Positions 8,045-17,779 of a stretch of 64,000 bases of DNA are shown here, piece after piece. Every line of letters starts with the position of its first letter. Within the stretch, counting starts at the first letter, position 1. This DNA is from Ottelia alismoides (taxonomy: Eukaryota > Streptophyta > Magnoliopsida > Alismatales > Hydrocharitaceae). Where the stretch lies: contig JAZKJV010000686.1 of assembly GCA_037367405.1 (NCBI GenBank), positions 744,001 to 808,000 of the forward strand, written 5' to 3'. Made by a program: the position numbers and the translations under genes. Below the pieces are notes generated by a model. It made no database searches. It was not told where the DNA came from and was given only the letters and a program-made list of their open reading frames with translations.

Positions 8045-10560
8045 CATGAAAATTTGAAATTTACGCATTCTTATTTGAAATAGTGGAAAACATATTTTTT
8101 ATATAATTTTCATTAAAAGAACCTAGAATAGAAAATGCCTTATTCTTCATTTAAAAAGTTTTATAATCTAAATCAATTGAGAAAACATCTCGGGTTTACC
8201 TTAGTTCGTCGAGGTATACACCTCACTAAAACAAGCAAAGCTATTTTCCTCCAAAATGCCTCAAAGCTTATGCTACGCATCAGCATCTCAAGGCATGTTT
8301 TAAAATCATGGTCGTGAGAATGCCCAAACAACAATCTTAAAATAGACCCCTCTCATATGGAATCAAAGCAGTCTCTACTCATTCTCTCACATAGGTACCT
8401 CATAAAACAAGCTCTTTTAGGAACCTTGAAAAGATCTCGTATTGAGGGTGACAAACAAAGGAAGATGAATCACGATCTTATCTCTCCACGTACTGAATAG
8501 GAATCTCTTTAGAGTACTTAAACAAATGTACGGCCTAAAAAATCTAATTTTATACTCCCCTTTCTCCCATACTTTTTCGAAAATGATCAAGTTAGGAGAA
8601 AATATGATTTAAGAGAGAAAAAATGTCCCTTTTTTCCTTTTCTTCCTTTTTCCTTCCTTTGTTTCTCCTTTTTGCAGTTGTCATTCTTTTTCTCTTCTTT
8701 TCCATCGTCTTTTATCTTTCTTTCTCACAATCATTTCTTTGACTATTTTTTCTTTCCATTTCATTTTTTCCTATACTAGCGACTTTGGGCTTATAATAGA
8801 TAGGCTAAAAATTTAAAAGAAAAGATAAAAAGGCATGCATGGCATTACCCCACCCAGTCATTCTCATCCTATCCCAACATTGCCTTCTTCCTACTAGCAT
8901 GTTTTCAAATGCCACCAAGCACCACCAAATGTTGTCACACTGTTGTGGTGCCTCCTTGTGTGAGATGCTCGCCACCATCGGAGAGTGTTTTCTTCATCAA
9001 TCATATCATGCCACATTTAGCAAAACAATGTTGCCCGCACGTCGACGCTTGATCCATCTCACAATCCTATGTCGCCCTTTACTTTTATGTTTCTCATCGT
9101 GTTGACGATCATAACCTAATGACCACTGGATGCGAGGAGGTTCGTGTCACGATCGTGTGCCCTAAAGAGATCATCACGGCCCCTATTGAATCAGATCTGG
9201 CCATGCAAGTTCAACTCATGTTGCATCCTTGCATTTTAGAGCAATCTCGCCCATTCTTGCAAGGAGTGGGTCTTGCTGCCTTGCACAATGCTCTTACAGA
9301 GGTCACCACTTCCATCCTTCGAGAATAAACTTCAATTAAAGGAAAATAATCTAAAATTAACCTGAACCTCAAAACAATGACTTCCGTCCAAAGACCATGT
9401 TGACAACTGAAATATAGGGAACAACAATTATATCACAACATTGAATTTGCAAGATTTTCATATGGTTAGAATGGCCATTCAATTATATGAGAGAAGCAAC
9501 CTAACAGCCGCATTTATATATTGAATCTTCTAACGGGAAGATGCAGTACAATTCACTATATAAAGGCCCCACTCACATCCAACTCTCTGACAACTGAAGA
9601 TGTGGGACCAAATAGATAAATCTTCCACAAGATCCAGATATTTAATTGACTCGGCCCTTCACTATTTTCAATAAGGTTGACTCCCTCCTTAGCCATGATA
9701 GAGATTTGAGGACTACAGAAACAAGAACATGTATCATGTCCTCCCGCATTTTTTCTTTTTAAATTAAATTTGTGTGACCTACTATGTAAACTATTCTAAA
9801 ATGTAATATATATATATATATATATATGAGGAATATTCTAAAATGTAATTGAACGAACCACCAGTTTTAGATAAAGAAAAGGATGCCACGAAAATCAAAA
9901 CCAAAGCTAAAACAAAGCCGATTTCCCATGTTTGAGTGAACACAAGGTCAGAGATATACTATAGTATAATACCACAAGATTTTAAAATATGTCTCTATTT
10001 GAAAATCGAACTTTAGAGCTTCCAAAAGAAGCAATGATAATCACTTATTACGAAAGGGAAGATGTGGACTAGTTAGAAATGTTAGATCCCCAAACATTTT
10101 ACTGAGAAATGATTATGATCTACATGTCAAAGATGCCATAGAGATCACTAATTTCGGGATTGCTGGGGCAAGAAAGGGAGCAAAACTTGATAACCAGAAA
10201 GATCCCAACTCCCATCCCTTCTTCAAAACCCCAATTCAAACTCTGTAGGCAGCAAGTCTCGATGTAATACCAATTTGTCACAAAAGAAAAGGCATCCAAT
10301 GCAAGCTGTCGATGAGATTTTGGAGGGAAGATTTTTTTTAATTCAACCGTACGAATGGAACGAGTATCATTTAAATAGTGAGACCTCAAGGATATGTATA
10401 CGCTCTCCTCTCTTACCAATTAAAAAATACATATTATCAATAGAAACAGAAGGTCATTTATATGATTTTTCTTCACCCATCTGTTCAAATGGTGATCGGT
10501 TAGATTGCGGAATATTCGAAAAGGAAAAAAAAGATTAGGACATCAATTAGTATGTAACCA
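8045..10560. other. Mostly unassigned region with short weak ORFs
   Basis: After the end of the tandem copy (8,071) there are AT-rich sequences with gcctcaaagcttatg / catctcaaggcatgttttaaaa words typical of dispersed plant repeats (8,190-8,310). A pyrimidine tract spans 8,622-8,770. Two short frames occur at 8,839-9,105 and 9,119-9,328 (the latter containing VTIVCPKEIITAPIESD), and another at 10,275-10,538; none resembles a family I know and none has visible exon signals. 9,560-9,590 has a TATA-like cactatataaaggcccc. A (TA)n run lies at about 9,809-9,827. This is where further COR413 exons would be expected if that gene were intact; I found none. Confidence 0.4.
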
Positions 10561-10604
10561 TCAAAACTAGAAAATTAGGGCTAGGGGGGACGAGAGGAAA
10601 GCAC

Positions 10605-10799
10605 CGACATGGCGGCGAAGGAAGCAAGGGCCTTGAGGAAGGTGGTGCCAAAGCTGGCACCGACGCCACTGTCGAGGAGAACCAAGGCGTGGTCAGCGAG
10701 ATTCCTAGCGGCGGTTCCTAGCTCCCGGAGATCGGACCTGATCAGATCGGAAGTTCCCGCGTCGTCCGTCTTCATGGCGATGTACCGGAGCTTCCCCAT
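10605..10799 (-). CDS. COR413 plasma-membrane-type cold-regulated protein, exon 1 only
   Basis: The minus-strand frame starts MGKLRYIAMKTDD at 10,799. It continues LIRSDLREL, AARNLADHAL, FGTTFLK and ASFAAM, matching in order the N-terminus of plant COR413-PM proteins (AMKT--, SD--EL--AA--L, GFGT--LKW-ASFAAIYLL). COR413 proteins are multi-pass membrane proteins linked to cold acclimation. The usual length is about 200 residues; only ~65 are here. The next family block (LLILDRTNW) does not follow: the frame becomes unrelated after ASFAAM and stops at 10,581. This fits a splice donor near 10,608-10,603, where two GT choices exist. The 5' leader is GA-rich. No later exon was found down to position 1, so the gene is either cut off or has a very long intron. 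The opposite-strand frame at 10,609-10,980 is its shadow. Confidence 0.7.
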
Positions 10800-10867
10800 C
10801 CTCTCTCTCTCTCCCTCGCTCTGGCCCTACGTGATGCCGGCTTGGCGAGGTTACAGCGACAAAGACT

Positions 10868-10876
10868 TTAATGAGA
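10868..10876. other. 9-bp target-site duplication, left copy
   Basis: ttaatgaga, matching ttaaggaga at 13,471-13,479 with one mismatch. Nine-base duplications are typical of Mutator-like elements. Confidence 0.7.
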
Positions 10877-11239
10877 GAGAGATTTCCCTATGGATTTTTC
10901 CACTCAAAATAATTTCCATTCAGGTACGTATAAAAACTAATTCTCAAATGTTGTATAAATCGGCAAATGATTTTCCGTGAGGTAAGATCTACGCCAAACC
11001 ATTTGCCATCCTCCATCCCCTCGCATCCATCCCCCGGCAATGAGTGCTGCTAGGTCTTGCTTAGACATTGCTGCCACCATCCTTTCCTCGTCGGTGTCTT
11101 TCTCATCGCAACTGCATTCCACCGTCTAGTTCTTCTCTCCTTTCAAGGACGAAGCCAGAAATTTCTACTTCAGGGGGTCAAATTACTGAGACTGTGTATA
11201 TAATTTATCTTTGTTTATTATTTCTCATTGTAATTATTA

Positions 11240-12490
11240 AAATATGTTTACAACGGATACGATGGGATATGTCTATTTACGTATCCATATTCGCTTCATC
11301 TTTATCCAATACGAATATGAATAAGGATATGATTTGGATATGTATTAAGGAAACCATATCCGTAATACTAATTCGAATCGGATATTTATTTAATCCAAAC
11401 ACGAATCAAATAAAGAACATAACCCAATAAAGAGTGAATCTAAATATGGATTAAATAAAGAGTCAATCCAAATGTGGATCCAATAAATATCGAATCGAAT
11501 ATGGATCGAATAAAGACCACATACGAATAGGAATTGAACTTTTATCATAGTTTATAATGATTAAAAAAGGTGTTGAAATATAAAATAAGTTGCATCATGA
11601 CAAAGGTAGCATCGAGATGACATGTATTCTTGACTGGAAGGAAAAAGGATACGGTTTCGTAAATTCCGTTTGTTCCCATCTCCAAACAATCGAAAGTTTA
11701 TTAATATCACTAATATATTATATTAATATAATAACACGAGGATGTAGTTTATATTATATTAACTAATATATAAAATATTATTAAATATTGTATTTGGATA
11801 TATGGATCCAGATCAGGATATCCAAGCCGTTACCATATCTGGATATTAAATAATATTATTGTATTTTTTATTATAACAAGTCATTCAATTCATATATAAA
11901 ACATGTCATTTTTATAGTTATGTAAAACATACAAATATTGATAGTTAGATTATTATCTTCATGTCATATTATTGAGTTTATATTGTCAGATACGAGTGAT
12001 TAGGAATGCAAACATACGGATAAAGATATGAATATGGGTATTTTCTTATCCATGTCCCTTTATGAATACGAATGCATATTCGTATACAGATATTGACGGA
12101 TGAAAAATATTTTACCATATCTATAAAAGAATATATAACGGATACTAATAACATAGGAATAATATTAGAAATATTCTATATATTCGCTTAAATATACATG
12201 TATTGAATGGAATACATATGATATAAATACACTAAATGTGCTTATATCAGAAGAATTATACAAAACATGAAGAAAGAAGGTATACAATTATGTTATATAA
12301 AGTTAAAAATAAATGTACAATTATATTTATATATAAATGGATATACGGATACAGATATAGATATTTATTAATATGAAAGTGATATCTGTATTCATATATA
12401 TTTGAAAATAAATGCAGATACATATGTCAAAATCTGTATGATACGGATACAATTGCGGATCGGATACGAATATATCCGCATCTAAACAAC
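11240..12490. repeat. GGATAT/ATATCC-rich fuzzy repeat inside the MULE
   Basis: Many imperfect copies of words such as ggatatgtattaag, atacgaatatgaat, ggatatatggatcc, acggatacagatat and cggatacgaatatatccgc occur in both orientations across ~1.2 kb. This resembles a known type of dispersed plant repeat built from degenerate (GGATAY)n. There is no coding sequence. Confidence 0.6.
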
Positions 12491-12505
12491 TGGTAAATGG
12501 CAGAC

Positions 12506-12517
12506 GGGGGGGGGGGG
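12506..12517 (+). repeat. 12-base G homopolymer
   Basis: A run of 12 G next to the end of the GGATAT repeat, about 100 bp before the much longer G run at 12,619. Confidence 0.9.
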
Positions 12518-12618
12518 CATTGTATACAATTCATTAACTTTTATAGTTTATTTATTTTTTTTATATAAATCACATTCTATTCTAATAATATAATACATAT
12601 AAGATTAATTTGGAGATC

Positions 12619-12641
12619 GGGGGGGGGGGGGGGGGGGGGGG
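12619..12641 (+). repeat. 23-base G homopolymer
   Basis: An uninterrupted run of 23 G. Its length in reality may differ, because long homopolymers are poorly resolved by several sequencing methods. Confidence 0.9.
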
Positions 12642-12674
12642 CAAGCTCCCTCCCGTCCCCTCTCTCTGTCATTG

Positions 12675-12809
12675 TCTCCTCCCTCGTACCTCAACGTGGC
12701 AGCCCACTCCATGCCCTCCCCGCTCAGCCATACTACGCTCCTAGACTCCCCACCCCTAACAGAGACTCCCGCTAAAGACATTTGCCACGTTGAGGTACGA
12801 GGGAGGAGA
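12675..12809. repeat. Perfect 27-bp inverted repeat, 81-bp loop
   Basis: 12,675-12,701 is the exact reverse complement of 12,783-12,809 (core CGTACCTCAACGTGG). It lies inside the MULE-like element at the inner end of the right TIR. Confidence 0.88.
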
Positions 12810-12961
12810 GGAGAACTGGACGATGGAATGCAGTTGTAACGTGAACAATGTCGTTCCTGACGTTTCGTAGGCACTGGCAAAAGAAAAAAAGGGCCCTTAT
12901 CAAAAAAATTTGATGAACAATGTGCCCTTATATAATTCCATAAAATTTTGGACTTTAGCAT

Positions 12962-13150
12962 TGAGTTGTTCACTGAAAATTCAATTTTATAAGAACTCAT
13001 ATTTTTGATGAGTTGTTTCGTCGAAAACGTTGATTCCATAAGAGATCATTTTCAATGACTTGTTTCATTGAAAATTTTAATTCTACAAGGGCTCATTTTT
13101 CTGTGAGTTATTTTACTAATAATTGATTCTACATGGTCTCATCATGACAT
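12962..13150 (+). repeat. 47-bp tandem repeat, about four degenerate copies
   Basis: Units begin at 12,962, 13,009, 13,056 and 13,104, each with TGAGTTGTTTC-like, GAAAAT-like, TTGATTCTATAAG-like and CTCATTTTT-like blocks in the same order. The array lies in the segment inserted in the right TIR of the MULE-like element. Confidence 0.75.
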
Positions 13151-13479
13151 ATACTATTTTTCTAAACTAAAGGTTGGATACATGTAAAAATGAGCCCCTA
13201 ATGTTAATGGGGCTATGGGCCATTACACTCGCAAACTAGCCTCAGGGACGACCCTAGTAAGGACACCGACGAGCAAAGGATGGTGGTGTGTGATGTCTAA
13301 GCGAGACCTAGCAGTACTCGTTGCGAGGGGATGGACGACGGCAAATGGTTTGTTATAGATATTACCCCATGGCAAATCATTTGCCTTCATACCCCATTTG
13401 GGAATTAGTTTTTATACGTACCTGTAATGGGAATTATTTTGAGTGGAAAGCCCTCTTAGAGAAATCTCTCTTAAGGAGA

Positions 13480-13872
13480 CAAGGTTATTTTACCTGTAGG
13501 CCTTGTACAATATTAATTTGCATATATGTCATTTCACTTGTAAGCATATCTAATTTTTACAATAGCAATAAAGTTCTTCTTGACTATGTTTGATATAGTT
13601 GTTATGATATAATTATATCGATTATACTTATTTCATAAATGTTGAACAGATGATCGATCTGTGATAAATCTCTCATTCATCATCTTTATTCATTTATTTT
13701 GGCTTAAAATCTCTTACAGAACACATGTAATAGCAGTAATTCTTATTAATTAACAATTCTATATCATCTATTAATAGTGTATTATTATCATTATTTAACT
13801 CAAAACAAATAAATAAAAGAATACGAAAGAAAGAAGACTATATATATGAAATAAATACATATTGATCTTGCC
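13480..13872. other. AT-rich stretch upstream of the MULE
   Basis: No coding or repeat structure recognised. If the MULE-like element is removed, this sequence would lie directly upstream of the COR413 exon and would be its original promoter region. No clear TATA box could be assigned. Confidence 0.35.
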
Positions 13873-15894
13873 CGATGAATCTCATATTCATAATGCTGAA
13901 ACCTACATATTAATCCCTAAGCTTAAATAATTCAATAAAAAGCGGAATTAAATCACTAATCTTAACTTGTATTATATTGTATAGATTACGTGTATAATTA
14001 ACCTAAAATAACACTAAAAGTCAACTCTATATATTGTATTTAATTACTAACCCTTTCTTTGTTTTTATATTTTATAAAAAAAACCTCTAAAAATTAGATT
14101 AAATATTGTCTATATTTGTTTTGGATTTTAAAAGAAATTAAAAATACGAAAAATCCCAAAACCACAAAAATCGGTGGTTTTTCCTATTAAAAATACTCCA
14201 AAAAATTCACTTTTGTACAAGTGACCTCTTTTGACTTTTTGTTCAACATGAAACTTGTATATCTCATCGAGATCTACAACTTTCATGTTTCGACTTTTTT
14301 TTAATTCGATCTCCTTTTATTCTTTTGGCTTTTTCTTTATTTTTCCTATTTTCTAATTTTTCAATTGGGACACGTGGCGCCCTCTGGGTCACCCACGCGA
14401 TCCGTTCTCCCTACGCCACCTGCCACCTTCCTTGGTCATTTGATCCACCTCTGGTCGCCTTTATCCTGGCCATTCATCTCCCCTCATGTCTCCACCGTTG
14501 ATCTTCATGCTTGGATTCAATCACAGCCACCTGTTTTCGCCTTCACCACAACACTTGATCAAGTTGCATCTAACGGTTGTCAATCTTCCACGTCACCCCT
14601 TCCCTCCTGGCCGTTAGATGAATTTCCATACCACATTCCAACCGCACATCAGTACCTAAACCTCTACCACCAGATCTGCTCTATTTGAGTTGATCTCGTT
14701 CGCTCCTCTACGCTTACATCTGGACCATTGGATCGTGAGATCCAACGATCCCTGCTTATTTTCCTCCTCCAGCCGTGCCATTACGCCTCGTGCCCGCTTC
14801 ACCCCTTCTATTTTTTGAGCTCACCTCGACCAGCCTCTACGCCCCATAACGACTCCCCTTTGAAGCTGTTACCTCCACCTTCTTCGCATACCCATTAGTG
14901 CCCTAGATCACACACCCTAGCTCCAGCATTCACCCATTCAAAATGCTGCTCCTCCACCTATAACGACCACCCCCACCACTACAAACATCCCTCCTCCACC
15001 TTTGTGCATCATAGTCCACCACTTCACGACACTCCTTTCTAGCAGCCCTCCCCTCCTCATGACAGGAGGAGGCGGAGTTGGCCGACGATAATGGCCAGAG
15101 CGCCAGGTGTCGACCCTCAGCCAACACCGGTCGAGTAACGGTGGCCCCACCATCGACAAGCCCCCTGGACCAGTCGACCAGGTCAAGTGACAACCTGAGA
15201 CTCCAGTTCGAGTTTCAACCCAAACCACACCAGTCGCCTTCTCCTTCAATTCTTCCCTCCGACGAGGTATTCTGCTTCCTTACTCTTCCTTTGTTTTCAA
15301 CCATTTATTCCACCGCATACACTCCAATTCACCTTTAAACCACACCGCCCCACCTCCGCCTCACATCTCCGACCTTCCCACCACTCCTTTCCTCCAGAAC
15401 CATCCCTCACTCCGACCCAATTCTTCCGTTATCAAGGCAGAGGAAGACCCAAGGCCGTCGCCTCCTTCGCCCCTACGGCCCTCCGTTCACCCTCACCTCG
15501 CTCACATTCACCTTATGCACGCTTCAGCTAAGCTAACACTGCAGGTACCATCATTGATCAAACTTCGCACGCAAGCTCCGGTCATCTCCTCCGCCTCCGA
15601 CATGCCTGCACCATCTCGTGTCCTCAGCCATCACCTCGCCTTCATCGTGCTTCCATCCTGATTCAAATCATGTCTCCTTCAGACCCAATTCAGCCTACTT
15701 TTGATCAACCGAATAACTTAGATCCACACCCGAATAAAGTTTCGCTCCAAAATGCCTTGGTTCACGTGCCTTTGAATTTTGAATTTCTCCCATTTCTTCC
15801 CATATAAATAAGAGACCTGAGTCCTATATTGAATATGATCTATTTCCTCCTTGTTTCCCCGAACTTGAGAGAGAGTGAGGAGTGATTGAACAAT
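13873..15894 (+). repeat. 5' part of an Athila-type LTR
   Basis: Starts CGATGAATCTCATATTCAT, resembling the TGATGAATC starts at 56,049 and 43,210. It carries the conserved U3 palindrome at about 14,247-14,287 (gaaacttg...ctcatcgagatct...caactttcatg), the GGGACACGTGGCG block (14,368), a GC-rich CT-biased region (14,400-15,700) and a TATA box at 15,801-15,810. It ends where a minus-strand LTR begins at 15,895. Its expected R-U5 part is probably 33,350-35,851. The GC-rich ORFs here (for example 14,365-14,688 and 15,078-15,338) have no family resemblance. Confidence 0.65.
15801..15810 (+). promoter_or_regulatory. TATA box of the interrupted Athila-type LTR
   Basis: catataaataagagacctgag is a good plant TATA context, late in the GC-rich part of the LTR, followed by a pyrimidine-rich segment. 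Comparable mid-LTR TATA sequences exist at 57,451 and 41,783-41,771. Confidence 0.6.
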
Positions 15895-17737
15895 TGTTTA
15901 CTACCCTTATTAATTTAATCAAATTAATGGTCAAATTAATGTATTTTCGTTCATTGCAGTCGGATAATAAGAGCTAATCAAAAACCACTTTCAATTTAAA
16001 ATCAATTAATTTCGAGCGACAATTTTTTTTACTTGGGCAAGCCCAAGGTCGAACTCAGGGAGGCAAATGTCTCCTTAGGTAGATTTTAAGCAAATTCCAA
16101 GGTCTGATTTTCAGGGGATAATTTTTTTTGGTCTTTTTCAATATATTTTATGCAAGAAAGAAAAGATACATGCACAATCAAGCCAGTTTACAAGTTAATT
16201 CAGATAAGTGATCAAATCAGGTCCAAAAATTATGAAACTTGGCCCGATGATGAAATGCAATGAAATTAAGCTACACTATTTTTTTTGGATTTTTCTGATA
16301 CTAAATAAATTTACTGTGAACTAAAAATGAATGTAAGGTAATTTTGATTAAATTAATTTTAATAAATACCAAATCACAATATTTTAAGATATAAACATTA
16401 TCCTAGATAGATCTAAGTATGAAGAATCTAAGAAAATTAATAAACCTAAACTTCTATGTGAAATGAACCTATTAAAAATTAATTAAGGAAATCACTAAAT
16501 GATTTAATCAGGCCTCGAGATGCGTGCAAATGAGATGTTTTTTATACAATGAGAACTTAATTATCCTAGATCTTATGTGAATTTTTGGTGATTTTGGAGT
16601 CACAGAGAAATTACTATGAATTAAAAGGGATAAATGGGCAAAATATAACAAAATTTCACCAATTAATTTATAATAAATTCCACTGATCATACAAAAATGT
16701 GCCAAATGTCACAGTTGAAAGAGGACAAAGTAAGCTACACAGTGCAATTTTCAAACTTGAAAAATGATTTGAAATGAGTGCCTAAATATGCTTGCAAAGT
16801 CAGGGGCCTAAATGCAATTACAGGAAATAAAATTGATAAATATAAAACGTGCTGGTAGGGACCAATATGTAATTACCTATAATGTTGAGGGAGTGGATGT
16901 AGATTTCCCACAGAACACATGCTCCTCACGTGGGGTCTCCTGGTAGGGACTGAAATGCAAATATGAAAACCTTCAGGGGGCTCGCTGCAAATTACACAGG
17001 CCGCACGTGCAGATCACGTGGGGGTCCCAAGATCGGTGGTCTTCGGAGGCTCGGATCAAGGCTCGGTTGGCTTTGAAGGCTCGGACTCGGCTCGGGGTAG
17101 CTTCGGGGGATCCGAGCATGGTGGTCGGGGAAGAGGCTCGGATCGGGCGACGTGGCTCGACATGGAGCGTGGATCAAGTAAAGATCCAACGGCAGGTGGC
17201 TGCTGGCGCGTGGCGTGTCTGGATCCGTTATATCTCAAGTGATCCAACGACGGTAGTGGGCTCCTGAGAAGAAGGCGTGGTCGATCAATGACCGTTGGAT
17301 CTCGATTGATCCAATGGCATCTGGAGCGCGGGGAATCGGTGACGTTGCTCGATCTGATGCGTAGGATCCGCCTGATCTTACGGCTGCGGGACGTGGGCGA
17401 CGTGGCGTGCTTCGGACCGTTCGATCAAGGAGATCGAACGGTTGTTGTTCTTCTTCCTCAACCGGCCTGCCGCCTCCTGTGGCGGAGAAGGTGGAGGTAT
17501 CTACCTGGGGTCAGAAGCTCGGATGAGAGCTTCTAGGTCTTCGCTCAAGGGCCGGTAGTTTCTCGAGCTCGTGCAACTTGCGGAGGAGTTGCGGCACGAC
17601 GGTGGGGGGGGGGGTCGTGGATCTCGCTGGCGGTGGATCTCGGTCGTCGCTCGTCCTTACATCAAATTGTTGTCACCAACTCGAAGGTGGGAGCTCGGAG
17701 ATACCCTCCGTGATGGCAGATAGGAGTGAAGGTGGAA
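15895..17737 (-). repeat. 3' part of a second Athila-type LTR
   Basis: Minus orientation. It ends GGGTAGTAAACA at 15,895. It contains the U5 block CTCCCTGAGTTCGACC (16,064-16,048), followed on the same strand by the stem CTTGGGC/GCCCAAG and an A run. Further in are AT-rich sequence, then a GC-rich region with CACGTG boxes and repeated GATCCAACGG-like words (16,920-17,700). Closest relative in the window is the LTR at 39,050-43,210. The U3 half is missing: at 17,737 it joins copia element D. No PBS follows its end, so it is a 3' or solo LTR. Confidence 0.65.
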
Positions 17738-17779
17738 GGAGGTGGTGTATTAAGATTTCTAATGCTGAAAAATAAATCA

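Larger units (their letters stand above)
10877..13470. mobile_element. Non-autonomous MULE-like element with long TIRs
   Basis: The ends are inverted repeats beginning GAGAGATTTC. The left arm 10,877-11,140 matches the reverse complement of 13,470-13,258 and then 12,840-12,805, with shared landmarks such as tttccactcaaaataatt, aggtacgtataaaaactaatt and ctcgtcggtgt. The right arm is interrupted by ~415 bp (12,842-13,257). A 9-bp TSD (8/9 matching) flanks the element. Long TIRs and a 9-bp TSD are Mutator superfamily features. No transposase ORF is visible. The interior is dominated by GGATAT-type repeats. It sits 78 bp upstream of the COR413 start codon, in line with the known tendency of MULEs to insert near gene 5' ends. 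Confidence 0.72.

Noticed and set aside
8839..9328. Two short plus-strand ORFs as a small gene
   Set aside because: No family resemblance, no exon structure or promoter that could be argued for, and frames of this size are expected by chance here. Listed only as part of the unassigned region.
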